Origin: Acetobacterium sp965140355 | Lineage (GTDB): Bacteria > Bacillota > Clostridia > Eubacteriales > Eubacteriaceae | Direction of reading: 5' to 3' | NCBI GenBank assembly: GCA_965140355.1 | Contig: OZ223194.1 | Coordinates: 1,178,001 to 1,242,000, forward strand | DNA: 64,000 nt | Part shown: piece after piece, positions 16,450-24,722 of the stretch | Numbering within the stretch: position 1 is the first letter of the stretch | Layout of the letters: each line of letters starts with the position of its first letter | Program-made: the position numbers and the translations under genes | Notes under the pieces: generated by a model | What the model was told of the DNA's origin: nothing | Seen by the model: only the letters and a program-made list of their open reading frames with translations | Database searches by the model: none

Positions 16450-18057
16450 ATGAGCGATTACAAACCCATCGCAGAAACAAATAACTTTATCGTTTTAGAT
16501 AAATATGCCAAAATAGACCAGCAAGGGAGAGGCTATCAAACCGAAGCCGATTTAGAAAGAGAATTGATTCAGGATTTGGTCAATCAAGGCTATGAACATT
16601 TAGCACATTTAAATACCCTGGAAAAGATGCTTGATAATGTCAGAATACAGTTGCAAAGGCTCAACGATATGCAATTTTCAGATGCTGAATGGCTGCGATA
16701 TTGCGAGCAGTATTTAGATAAACCGAGTGATAATGCTATTGATAAAACGCGTAAAATTCATGATGATTATATTTATGACTTTGTCTTTGATGATGGCCAT
16801 ATTCAAAACATTTACCTGATCGACAAAAAGAATATTGCCAACAATAAAGTGCAGGTAATTTCCCAATTTAAACAAAAGGGAACGCTATTTAATCGATATG
16901 ATGTGACCATTTTAGTCAATGGTTTGCCCTTGGTACAAGTCGAGCTTAAAAAGCGTGGGATTGCCATTCGTGAAGCCTTTAATCAGGTTCATCGCTACAG
17001 TAAAGAGAGTTTTAATGCCGAAAACTCGCTGTTTAAATATTTACAGATTATTGTAATTTCTAATGGGACAGATAGCCGTTATTTTGCCAATACGACTAAA
17101 CGTGATAAAAACAGTTTTGATTTTACGATGAACTGGGCAAGAGCCGATAATAACCTGATTAAAGATTTAAAAGATTTTACGGCGACCTTTTTTCAGAAAA
17201 ACACATTATTGAATGTGTTACTACACTATTCTGTTTTTGATGTCAGTGATACCTTACTGGTGATGCGACCTTATCAAATTGCAGCTACCGAAAGAATTTT
17301 GTGGAAAATCAAAAGTAGCTACCATGCTAAAAAATGGCGAACGGCTGAAAGCGGTGGGTATATTTGGCATACCACCGGTTCAGGGAAAACGCTTACCAGT
17401 TTTAAAGCCGCTCGTTTGGCGACGGAACTGGATTTTATCGAAAAAGTATTTTTTGTTGTCGACCGGAAAGACCTGGATTATCAGACGATGAAAGAATATC
17501 AGCGTTTTTCGCCGGATAGTGTGAATGGTTCCGATAGTACCGCCGGGTTAAAGCGTAACATTGAAAAAGATGATAATAAAATTATTGTCACGACGATTCA
17601 AAAACTGAATAACCTGATAAAAAGCGAAACCGAATTACAAATCTATAATAAGCAAGTGGTATTTATTTTTGATGAAGCCCACCGGTCACAATTTGGTGAA
17701 GCACAAAAAAATATCAAGAAAAAGTTTAAGATGTACTATCAATTTGGCTTTACGGGTACGCCTATTTTCCCGGAAAATGCTTTAGGCTCGGAAACGACTG
17801 CGTCTGTTTTTGGACGAGAGTTACATGCTTATGTCATTACCGATGCTATTAGAGATGAAAAAGTTTTGAAGTTCAAAGTCGATTATAATGATGTGCGTCC
17901 TAAGTTCAAAGCGATTGAAACAGAACAAGACGAGAAAAAACTATCCGCTGCCGAAAATAAAGAAGCCTTAATGCATCCCGAACGGATCAAAGAAATATCC
18001 CAATATGTACTTGATCATTTCAGAGTAAAAAACCCATCGACTCAATGCCAATGGTAA
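16450..18057 (+). CDS. hsdR: Type I restriction subunit HsdR, N-terminal part (frameshifted gene)
   Basis: The first 535 residues of the motor/nuclease subunit. The nuclease core (PLVQVELKKRG, about residue 160) is followed by helicase motif I (TTGSGKTLTSF), motif II as DEAH (FDEAHRSQ) and FTGTPIF. The frame ends early at a TAA because of one extra A in a run of six (18027-18032). Removing it restores KTHRLNANGKGFNAMFAV, the usual HsdR sequence, joined to the frame that continues at 18071. Unless the base is an assembly error or the tract varies, restriction is off while methylation can go on. Confidence 0.9.
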   Translation: MSDYKPIAETNNFIVLDKYAKIDQQGRGYQTEADLERELIQDLVNQGYEHLAHLNTLEKMLDNVRIQLQRLNDMQFSDAEWLRYCEQYLDKPSDNAIDKTRKIHDDYIYDFVFDDGHIQNIYLIDKKNIANNKVQVISQFKQKGTLFNRYDVTILVNGLPLVQVELKKRGIAIREAFNQVHRYSKESFNAENSLFKYLQIIVISNGTDSRYFANTTKRDKNSFDFTMNWARADNNLIKDLKDFTATFFQKNTLLNVLLHYSVFDVSDTLLVMRPYQIAATERILWKIKSSYHAKKWRTAESGGYIWHTTGSGKTLTSFKAARLATELDFIEKVFFVVDRKDLDYQTMKEYQRFSPDSVNGSDSTAGLKRNIEKDDNKIIVTTIQKLNNLIKSETELQIYNKQVVFIFDEAHRSQFGEAQKNIKKKFKMYYQFGFTGTPIFPENALGSETTASVFGRELHAYVITDAIRDEKVLKFKVDYNDVRPKFKAIETEQDEKKLSAAENKEALMHPERIKEISQYVLDHFRVKNPSTQCQW

Positions 18058-18070
18058 AGGATTCAATGCG

Positions 18071-19549
18071 ATGTTTGCCGTTAGCAGTGTCGCCGCCGCC
18101 AAATGCTACTACCAGGAATTAAATATCTTACAAAAGGACAGCAACAAACCGCTTAAGATTGCAACGATATTCTCCTTTGCAGCCAATGAAGAGCAGAGTG
18201 CTATCGGTGAAATTGTTGATGAGACCTTTGAACTTTCAGCAATGGATAGCAGCGCCAAAGAGTTTTTAAGTTTGGCCATCAAAGACTATAACGATATGTT
18301 TAAAACCAATTATGGCGTCGAAAGCAATGAATTTCAAAACTACTATCGTGACCTTGCTAAACGGGTAAAAAACAAAGAGATTGATTTATTGATTGTTGTC
18401 GGAATGTTTTTAACCGGTTTTGATGCACCGACATTAAACACTTTATTTGTTGATAAAAATCTGAGGTATCATGGTTTGTTACAGGCTTTTTCGAGAACGA
18501 ATCGTATTTATGATTCGACCAAAACCTTTGGAAATATTGTGACCTTCAGAGATTTAGAACAAGCAACGATTGACGCAATTACTCTTTTTGGGGATAAAAA
18601 CACTAAAAATGTGGTGCTGGAAAAAAGCTTTAAAGAGTATATGATCGGTTTTACTGATGTCTTAACCGGTGAAGCCCGGCGTGGCTATATCGATGTCGTA
18701 AATGAGCTACAGCAGCGTTATCCCAAGGTTGAAGATATTGTTACGGATAAAGATAAAAAAGACTTTGCTAAACTTTTTGGCGAATATTTGCGGGTTGAAA
18801 ATATCCTGCAGAATTATGATGAATTTACGGGTTTAAAAGCTTTGCAATTGGTAGATATCAATGACCCAGAGACTTTAGAAAATTTCAAAGCCACTCATTA
18901 TGTTAGTGATGAGGAGATTGCTGCGATGCAAAAGATTCAAGTGCCAGCCGAAAGAACGATTCAAGATTATCGGTCTTCATATAATGATATTCGTGACTGG
19001 CTTCGTCGTGAAAAAGATGGAAAGGATAAAGAAAATTCCGCTATTGATTGGGATGATGTTGTCTTTGAAGTGGATCTGTTAAAATCTCAAGAGATAAATT
19101 TAAATTACATTCTTGAGCTGATTTTTGAAAAGAATAAGCATGTAAAAGATAAGGTTTTATTGGTTGAAGAGGTACGTCGTTTAATTCGTTCGAGTGTGGG
19201 GAACCGGGCCAAAGAAAGCTTAGTCATCGATTTTATCAACCAAACAGATTTAGACATGATTCAAGATAAAGCAAATATTATTGATGCCTTCTTCTCATTT
19301 GCTCAAACGGAGCAAAAACGTGAAGCGGAAGACTTGATCGATACCGAAGAACTCAATGAAGAAGCTGCCAAAAGATATATTTTAAACTCATTAAAAAGAG
19401 AATATGCCAGTGAAAATGGGACCGAACTTAATGAAATTCTTCCTAAAATGAGTCCACTTAACCGGCACTATTTAACAAAAAAACAGAGCGTCTTTCAGAA
19501 AATTTCGGCCTTTGTTGATAAGTTTAAAGGGGTTGGTGGTAAGGTTTAA
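18071..19549 (+). CDS. hsdR: HsdR, C-terminal part (second half of the frameshifted gene)
   Basis: These 492 residues continue HsdR after the frameshift: helicase domain 2 with VGMFLTGFDAPTLNTLFVDK and the arginine-finger motif LLQAFSRTNRIY, then the long helical C-terminal domain that binds the methylase core. Together the halves give about 1032 residues, a normal HsdR length. The ATG at 18071 has no ribosome site and is an internal methionine of the original protein, so separate translation is unlikely. Confidence 0.9.
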   Translation: MFAVSSVAAAKCYYQELNILQKDSNKPLKIATIFSFAANEEQSAIGEIVDETFELSAMDSSAKEFLSLAIKDYNDMFKTNYGVESNEFQNYYRDLAKRVKNKEIDLLIVVGMFLTGFDAPTLNTLFVDKNLRYHGLLQAFSRTNRIYDSTKTFGNIVTFRDLEQATIDAITLFGDKNTKNVVLEKSFKEYMIGFTDVLTGEARRGYIDVVNELQQRYPKVEDIVTDKDKKDFAKLFGEYLRVENILQNYDEFTGLKALQLVDINDPETLENFKATHYVSDEEIAAMQKIQVPAERTIQDYRSSYNDIRDWLRREKDGKDKENSAIDWDDVVFEVDLLKSQEINLNYILELIFEKNKHVKDKVLLVEEVRRLIRSSVGNRAKESLVIDFINQTDLDMIQDKANIIDAFFSFAQTEQKREAEDLIDTEELNEEAAKRYILNSLKREYASENGTELNEILPKMSPLNRHYLTKKQSVFQKISAFVDKFKGVGGKV

Positions 19550-19554
19550 TTTAA

Positions 19555-19707
19555 GTGGGGGCCGACTGGCAAACGACGTTCTTAATAATGGAGTGGGATT
19601 TCACGCCTGGGGCTCCGGTCTTCCAAACCCTGCAGAGTGATGTATTGGATGATGTGGCTGATCAGTTTACCGGATTGTTTGAAGAACTGCTAAATTCCCG
19701 GAATTAG
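19555..19707 (+). pseudogene. Short coding remnant after hsdR
   Basis: A 50-codon open frame (GTG start, no convincing ribosome site) ends in DQFTGLFEELLNSRN. The composition looks protein-like and less AT-rich than its neighbours, but I cannot assign it. It is probably the tail of a gene cut by insertion or deletion between hsdR and the next gene. Confidence 0.35.
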
Positions 19708-19766
19708 TTTAAAGGTATGGGCATCGTCTTATGTAAAGAGAATCTTATCAAAATAATGGAGAAATT

Positions 19767-20594
19767 ATGACATCATTTAAAATAGTTGTATCATCATCAT
19801 GTCTTATATTTATTAGTTCTATAATATTTAGTTTTATTGGATTTTATAACCCGATTGCTTTATTAAACGAAAATCAAATACTCTACCTTTTTTCAACATC
19901 ATCTCAGGTTTTGTCAGGTATTTATGGTCTAACATTAACAGGCTTTATCTTCTTTAGAAATGAATTAAGTCGTGAAGAAGCTGAGGATGAATCATTAACA
20001 CAGGCAGTACAAAGCTTAAAAGATAGATATTATAAGTTATTACTTTATATTACTACCTTATCAATTATTACAATTTTGTTATCCAATTTAGTGATTTCAA
20101 CGGAAAGTATGAATAAATCTCTATTGAATATTATATTAATAAATTTGGGACAATCATTTTTTGTTGTCGATATAGTAGTGATCGCTTATTTTGTATTTGA
20201 TGTTATTACACCAAAAAGAATCGAAAAAGAAAGTAAGGAAATACAACAAAAAGTCGACCCAACTTCTAAAGAAACTAAAAAGGGAAGTCTTGAAGAATTT
20301 CTTGCAAATTACAATAAACTAGAATATATATTGCAGAAATATGGTCAAGCCTATCAATCGCAGGACGGAGATGGTTTTAGCGGGAATAAAAAAAGACTAT
20401 CTAATATTAGGCTTGCAGATTTCATTTTTCAAGCAGAAAAAATTGATATAGATTTACTTGGTAAAATTAAAGACTTAATAATATTGCGAAATACAATAAT
20501 TCACGGTGCAGAGCCGGTTGTTAGTGAAAAAATGGTAGAAATATCTAGACAAGTACTTACAGATCTTGCCGAGGCTTTACATGTTATAATTTAA
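19767..20594 (+). CDS. Four-helix membrane protein with C-terminal HEPN-type motif
   Basis: A 275-residue protein. Four hydrophobic helices lie at about residues 7-27, 43-63, 91-111 and 121-147; the first two are separated from the last two by a charged cytoplasmic loop. The soluble tail (about 150-275) ends in a helical segment with LIILRNTIIHGAE, an R-N-x3-H (Rx4H) motif with R241 and H246, the active-site pattern of HEPN RNases. Position next to the restriction/PrrC-like locus fits a membrane-tethered abortive-infection effector. The family is not one I recognise and the HEPN call rests on one motif. AATGGAG precedes the ATG. Confidence 0.65.
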   Translation: MTSFKIVVSSSCLIFISSIIFSFIGFYNPIALLNENQILYLFSTSSQVLSGIYGLTLTGFIFFRNELSREEAEDESLTQAVQSLKDRYYKLLLYITTLSIITILLSNLVISTESMNKSLLNIILINLGQSFFVVDIVVIAYFVFDVITPKRIEKESKEIQQKVDPTSKETKKGSLEEFLANYNKLEYILQKYGQAYQSQDGDGFSGNKKRLSNIRLADFIFQAEKIDIDLLGKIKDLIILRNTIIHGAEPVVSEKMVEISRQVLTDLAEALHVII

Positions 20595-20606
20595 GTAATT
20601 TCTATA

Positions 20607-20640
20607 TGACACGGGGACACGTGGTCGTTACGTTTGTCAT
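20607..20640 (+). repeat. REP-like repeat (interrupted copy)
   Basis: TGACACGGGGACACGTGGTC then GTTACGTTTGTCA: a form of the dispersed element TGACAnGGGGACGTTTnnTTTGTCA with an insertion in the middle. It directly precedes a Y1-transposase fragment. Confidence 0.6.
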
Positions 20641-21079
20641 CCCATCAAGCTGTGATATACCTGAAAAATCAGGAGAGGGTAATTCGGTACATTCACCGTA
20701 ATCCCTTAAAAGCCGGAATGATTGCTCGACTGGAAGAATCTACATCGAGTAATTATGATGAAGTTATCCAGGGCTATCAGGGAAATCCGACTGCACTTGA
20801 TGTTGAGATCATCAAAGACTATTTCCAAACGGTGGCAGATTTTGTTCGTTTTTCGAAGAAAGATAATCAGAATGTCTCGAAATCAATCAAAAATCTAGAT
20901 TGAGTGATGCACAGCTTACAGATATGCTGAGTCAGAACAGCGAATATTAGAATCCGGGCGAATTGTCTGTTGAAAAGCGAAACCAGTTGATCTGACAGAT
21001 TCAGCAGGAAACGGACAGCAGTATCCGTCAATTGAGTCGGGTGCTGGGTCTGGGTAAGTTGATAGTGAACAGGCATTGA
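20634..21079 (+). pseudogene. REP-associated tyrosine transposase (Y1_Tnp), C-terminal remnant
   Basis: The open part (20634-20903) contains VIRYIHRNPLKAGMIAR, the conserved C-terminal segment of RAYT/IS200-like Y1 transposases. Beyond the stop, another frame continues with recognisable tail residues (RLSDAQLTDMLSQNSEY, IRQLSRVLGLGK) broken by further stops. The N-terminal half with the HUH motif is missing, so the gene is dead. It is flanked on both sides by the RAYT-associated repeat. Confidence 0.75.
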
Positions 21080-21090
21080 AGCGGTAAATA

Positions 21091-21117
21091 TGACAAACGA
21101 AACGTCCCCTCGTCATT
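21091..21117 (-). repeat. REP-like repeat (inverted copy)
   Basis: On the minus strand this reads ATGACGAGGGGACGTTTCGTTTGTCA. It forms the left edge of the duplicated HD segment. Confidence 0.65.
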
Positions 21118-21681
21118 TATAGCGTAAAGTTTCTTGATAACAAGTTGTGCCGCAAGCAATAGCGGCGGAATGGAGATTTAAAATGTTAAATAAAGCAATC
21201 GAAATTGCTGCAATTGCTCATACTGGGCAAGTTGATAAAGCCGGAGCACCCTATATATTGCACCCACTCCGAGTGATGCTTTCAAGAGATAATGATCTTG
21301 AACGAATATGTGCAGTATTGCATGATGTCGTAGAGGATTCGGAGTTTACCTTTGAAGATTTACGTAAACAGGGGTTTTCAGAAGAAGTCATTGAGGTATT
21401 GGATTGCCTGACTAAGCGCGATGGAGAATGTTATGATGCATTTATTGGCAGAGTAATAGAAAATGAAACGGCCTGTCGGGTGAAATTGGCAGATATCGCT
21501 GATAATATGGATTTAACACGTATTGAAAAGCCAACCGAGAAAGACCAGGAACGGATTAAAAAATATGAAAAAGCGGTTGAAACTATTCTAGCAGCGTTAT
21601 CATCAGAGATTGAATAAAGATTTTAGCTGGATGATTGCCAAAGAGATACCGAATCATGAGGTGCGATCATTTAAAAGATTT
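21099..21681. repeat. 583-bp segmental duplication, copy 1
   Basis: This is nearly identical (I see two base differences within the gene) to 28337-28919, same orientation, offset 7238 bases. It spans half of a REP-like repeat, the HD gene and about 65 bases downstream. Homology stops abruptly at both ends. Confidence 0.9.
21183..21617 (+). CDS. HD-domain hydrolase, small alarmone hydrolase-like (copy 1)
   Basis: A 144-residue stand-alone HD_4 domain resembling the (p)ppGpp hydrolase half of RelA/SpoT and Mesh1-type enzymes. Metal-site residues are visible: H27 in YILHPLRVM, H47-D48 and E51-D52 in VLHDVVEDSEFT, and KLADIADN near residue 100. The synthetase and regulatory domains are absent. 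GGAG lies 7 bases before the ATG. A second copy lies at 28421-28855. It may tune alarmone levels or act on another nucleotide. Confidence 0.75.
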   Translation: MLNKAIEIAAIAHTGQVDKAGAPYILHPLRVMLSRDNDLERICAVLHDVVEDSEFTFEDLRKQGFSEEVIEVLDCLTKRDGECYDAFIGRVIENETACRVKLADIADNMDLTRIEKPTEKDQERIKKYEKAVETILAALSSEIE

Positions 21682-21737
21682 AGAAAAATCAATGAAATTG
21701 GACGAACCAGTGGAAATGCGCTGGGAAGCTGTTATTA

Positions 21738-21762
21738 TGACATGGGGACGTTTTGTTTGTCA
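21738..21762 (+). repeat. REP-like repeat
   Basis: TGACATGGGGACGTTTTGTT then TGTCA. A clean copy just upstream of the RAYT N-terminal remnant, where such repeats normally stand. Confidence 0.7.
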
Positions 21763-21801
21763 CCCTCATCAAGCCGTGATACACTCGAAAAAAAGCAGGA
21801 G

Positions 21802-22073
21802 GTGAAATCAGAAATAGCAAGACAAACCCAGATTAAAAGTGCAACCGGTATTTACCACGTAATGCTGAAGGGTCTGGGTGGGCGCAATATTTTTCTGGAT
21901 GATGCGGATCGATCAATTATTCTGGAAAAGCTGAATAAAGCCAGAGAAATCGGCGGCTTTGAGTTGTATAGCTATTGTTTTATGGACAACCACGTTATCT
22001 GCTGATCAAAGAAGGCGAAGAACTTGGGATAGGTTATATTGCCTTAATGAACAATATTCATTCGAAAAATTGA
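21802..22073 (+). pseudogene. REP-associated tyrosine transposase, N-terminal remnant
   Basis: Readable residues ARQTQIKSATGIYHVMLKG and YSYCFMDNHV match the start of RAYT proteins up to the HUH metal motif (normally HVHLL). One base is missing inside that motif, so the frame breaks at 22003. The expected ATG has become ATA (21814-21816), with AGGAGG still in place upstream. The sequence then stops, without the C-terminal half. A different RAYT fragment lies at 20634-21079. Confidence 0.75.
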
Positions 22074-22112
22074 TTTATTAAATGAACAGGTAGAAGAAAT
22101 TGATTATTTTAC

Positions 22113-22718
22113 TTACCAAATGTGGGGAAATAGTCTCCAAGTGTGTTTTTCATAATCTTCATAAGAGGAACCGAAGCTTGTTTTCAAAGCTTTTTCTTCC
22201 ACTTTAATTCGATAGCCGTATACTAGTGCAATAATCATTACAGTTGCAATAATACCAAGCGGTGACCGGAATGAAACAGCAATCCCCAAAAGTGTTATGA
22301 TGCTTCCAGTATAGGCAGGATGACGTATATATTTATACGGCCCGGTTTTTACTATATTCTGTTCTGTCGCAATCTGAACGTTTAAAGTAAAGTATTTTCT
22401 CAATGTCCACACAGAATATATTCGAATGAATATCCCTACTATTGTAAGTACAACTCCGATCCAAAAGAAGTATACAGGCAGGGTAAATGTAGACATATTA
22501 ACACAAATTGGATTTATGAATATTGCCAACCAGAAGCCAATCATAATAAACAGCATGGAACCACGGTCACTCATAGTCTTTTTTTTGGAATTTTTATAAT
22601 TATTCCAAGTGGTAAAAAATAGAATGGCCAATTCTGTTACCATCATCGCCATGAAAACTATTTGAAAAACATTTTTTGATATGAAATCTTGAAAGTATGT
22701 ATTACCAAAAAAATACAT
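22113..22718 (-). CDS. Isoprenylcysteine carboxyl methyltransferase-family (ICMT/PEMT) membrane protein
   Basis: A 201-residue membrane methyltransferase-like protein with about five hydrophobic helices. The SAM-binding signature GPYKYIRHPAYTGSI is followed by RIKVEEKALKTSFGSSYEDY, typical of the isoprenylcysteine O-methyltransferase/PEMT superfamily. The bacterial substrate is unknown, probably a lipid. The start is ATG 22718, with AAGGAGG 8 bases upstream; this also clears the upstream gene. Last gene of the LytTR-DUF3021 operon. Confidence 0.8.
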   Translation of the reverse strand: MYFFGNTYFQDFISKNVFQIVFMAMMVTELAILFFTTWNNYKNSKKKTMSDRGSMLFIMIGFWLAIFINPICVNMSTFTLPVYFFWIGVVLTIVGIFIRIYSVWTLRKYFTLNVQIATEQNIVKTGPYKYIRHPAYTGSIITLLGIAVSFRSPLGIIATVMIIALVYGYRIKVEEKALKTSFGSSYEDYEKHTWRLFPHIW

Positions 22719-22735
22719 AAGAAATGCCTCCTTCA

Positions 22736-23143
22736 CTACATCTTTTTCTTTATTAGACAATTATTTATTTCGCTTGCTTCTGTTTTTAACAGAAAATGAT
22801 CGTATAGATGTTGTAATAAAAATATTACCAAAAATAAGCCTGAAAATATGATTAAATTTACAAACGTAAAGCCAAACCAATGTCCTAAAAATGAGAAGAG
22901 CAGAAAGCAAATATACATAAGTGTAAATTCTGCGCATAGGTATATGATTCTGGAGTGAAATGATACATAACCCACAGCATAATCTATGATTTCTAAACAC
23001 ATTGTAAGCCCCAATATCTCTATCAGCAATAAATAGTCACCTTGTAGTTGACCAGTCGCCAGATTATAAAGTGCTAAAAAAATGACGGCTAACGTAAAAG
23101 ATAACGTTGCTCTAAATACAAGCGCATTGCACAGCTTATTCAT
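22736..23143 (-). CDS. DUF3021-type membrane protein
   Basis: A 135-residue protein with four hydrophobic helices (about residues 9-27, 37-57, 66-85 and 92-112). Such proteins regularly follow LytTR regulator genes and are thought to hold the regulator inactive at the membrane. AGGAGG lies 8 bases before the ATG. It is 12 bases from the LytTR gene. Confidence 0.75.
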   Translation of the reverse strand: MNKLCNALVFRATLSFTLAVIFLALYNLATGQLQGDYLLLIEILGLTMCLEIIDYAVGYVSFHSRIIYLCAEFTLMYICFLLFSFLGHWFGFTFVNLIIFSGLFLVIFLLQHLYDHFLLKTEASEINNCLIKKKM

Positions 23144-23155
23144 ATTGAGTTCCTC

Positions 23156-23593
23156 CTATTCTTTAATTTTTTCTTTTAAGTTTTGAATATAATGCCGAGT
23201 TATAATTAATTTTTCACCATTTAAGAGAAGTGCTTCAAGCCTGTGATTGCACAACGAGCGTACAGAGTCTAAATGAGAAATGTTTAAAATACAGTTTTTA
23301 CTAATTCTTACAAAGGTGGAATCGACCAGTTTGTTTTCTAATTCTGATAAACTCTCTGAACTAATGTATACTTTTTCTGCAGAATATAAAAAGGTTTTAC
23401 TATCAACGGAATCGATATAATATATTTTTTCCGCTGTAATTAAGCACATCTTGCCGTCTAGCTTAGCATGAAATGTATAAGCATACTGCTGGATGTGTTT
23501 TATAAGCTGTTCAAGTCGTTCATCGACTTCAGGACAAGTTATTGTTATTTCCGTTTCAGAAGCTTTGGGATCTTTATGTATCGTTAATTTCAA
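23156..23593 (-). CDS. LytTR-domain transcriptional regulator
   Basis: A 146-residue protein without a receiver domain. The C-terminal LytTR DNA-binding domain shows MCLITAEKIYYIDSVDSKTF and FVRISKNCILNISHLDSV. The start is a TTG at 23593: a near-perfect AAAGGAGGTGA lies 5 bases upstream. With the DUF3021 gene it should form a membrane-coupled regulatory pair that autoregulates this operon. Confidence 0.85.
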   Translation of the reverse strand: MKLTIHKDPKASETEITITCPEVDERLEQLIKHIQQYAYTFHAKLDGKMCLITAEKIYYIDSVDSKTFLYSAEKVYISSESLSELENKLVDSTFVRISKNCILNISHLDSVRSLCNHRLEALLLNGEKLIITRHYIQNLKEKIKE

Positions 23594-23623
23594 ATATTTC
23601 ACCTCCTTTCCTATCCCATACAA

Positions 23624-23652
23624 AGTATAGCTTTACAATTTTAATAAAGCAA
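23624..23652 (-). promoter_or_regulatory. Promoter of the LytTR operon
   Basis: On the minus strand TTGCTT (23652-23647), 17 bases, TATACT (23629-23624). Confidence 0.6.
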
Positions 23653-23746
23653 CGAAATCTACCCAAGATGCCCTTCAAGGTTGTCAAAATGCAATTATTT
23701 TTCTTTGAATCTTGCCCACATGCTTTCGCATCTGGCATTGTTATGA

Positions 23747-24289
23747 CATCTGCCACCAAGCACTATTCATACTCTGGAGAATGACATATTTATTGATTGC
23801 CCTTTGACAGTTAATGAGATAATTAATCAACTGGCCTTTTATGATATTTTTGCGGAGCGTAAATCGGCGTATACAGATATTGACCTTTTGGAGACCTTTG
23901 GATTAGATGTTATATGTGAAAAGGGTCGGTCAAATATGTACTTTATAGGTGAACGTGAGTTTGAATTACCAGAGTCGAAGCTATTGGTTGATGTAGTACA
24001 GTCATCTAAGTTTATCACTCATAAAAAGAGCGAGGAGCTAATCAAGAAAATTGAGAAGCTTACTAGTGTGCATGAAGCAAAAGATTTGCATCGTCAGGTG
24101 ATTGTTAGTGACCGTGTTAAAACAATGAACGAGAGTATCTATTATAATGTTGATGCCATATCCACCGCTGGTTTATCGGGGCCTTTTTTTCGACAACCAT
24201 CAACTCGCTGCATAGCATTTAAAGTTATGATGATTGTTCAGGAAAATGATGACTTGCCGTCCCATAGGGACTCTGACAACTTCTTGTGA
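23747..24289 (+). pseudogene. WYL-domain regulator, truncated
   Basis: Residues from 23804 (LTVNEIINQLAFYDIFAERK, LLVDVVQSSKFITHKKSEEL) match HTH-WYL regulators of the PafC/YafY kind, a family linked to DNA damage and phage defence. The first part of the HTH is missing (upstream stop at 23744), and the WYL domain breaks off at about 24180, where unrelated coding sequence begins. Not functional. Confidence 0.65.
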
Positions 24290-24427
24290 GTTTTGACTGA
24301 ACTTTTATTGACAATTCCAAACAATCTAAATCAATTGACTGTACTTTGTCATCAAGGAAAGATTACAAGTCCCAATCTTAAGGAAGCGAGAAAGTCACTA
24401 GATGCTATTTATGATGCAGTAATGTAA
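24193..24427 (+). pseudogene. Coding remnant joined to the WYL fragment
   Basis: One frame reads MMIVQENDDLPSHRDSDNFL, then TGA (24287-24289), then VLTELLLTIPNNLNQLTVLC up to a stop at 24427. The frame is the same on both sides of the TGA, so this is the end of one gene with a nonsense mutation. I do not recognise the family; a plasmid or transposon accessory protein is likely from the context. Confidence 0.4.
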
Positions 24428-24480
24428 TGGCAGTACTTAAAAAATACAAATAAATTAGAAAAATCAAGCAGGAGGGTCAG

Positions 24481-24623
24481 ATGGAAAACTTAATGAAGTT
24501 TACAATACAGTTAGCCATGCTTTCCAGCCTGTTTGATGAAAAGATGATTTCGGAAAAAAATTCATCAAGATCAAAGCTGAGTTGGAGAGAAAACACAAAA
24601 TAAAACGAGGTTTAAGTGGTTAA
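24481..24623 (+). pseudogene. Small SHOCT-like mobile-element protein, frameshifted
   Basis: It begins MENLMKFTIQLAMLSSLFDEK with AGGAGG upstream. After a run of seven A residues the expected tail FIKIKAELERKHKIKRG continues in another frame. Small proteins of this type often precede serine recombinase genes on transposons; a beheaded recombinase lies at 27423-28336. Confidence 0.5.
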
Positions 24624-24713
24624 ATTGTAACCACTGTTGTAAAATTAAAATAATGATTAGGAACATAGATGAACTATTCGGAATTACCGAATAGCTCACT
24701 TTAAAAAAGTGAG
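24615..24713 (+). repeat. Three consecutive perfect hairpins
   Basis: AGTGGTTA/TAACCACT (24615-24622 with 24628-24635), CTATTCGG/CCGAATAG (24674-24681 with 24687-24694), and CTCACTT/AAGTGAG just after. The third holds the GAGGTG ribosome site of the next gene in its arm. They could be IS200/IS605-type end hairpins or a structured leader. Confidence 0.55.
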
Positions 24714-24722
24714 GTGGATTCA

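Noticed and set aside
18025..18035. Programmed -1 frameshift in hsdR at the slippery heptamer A-AAA-AAC
   Set aside because: The heptamer is there in the zero frame, but rejoining the C-terminal half needs a +1 shift (loss of one base); a -1 shift leads to the wrong frame.
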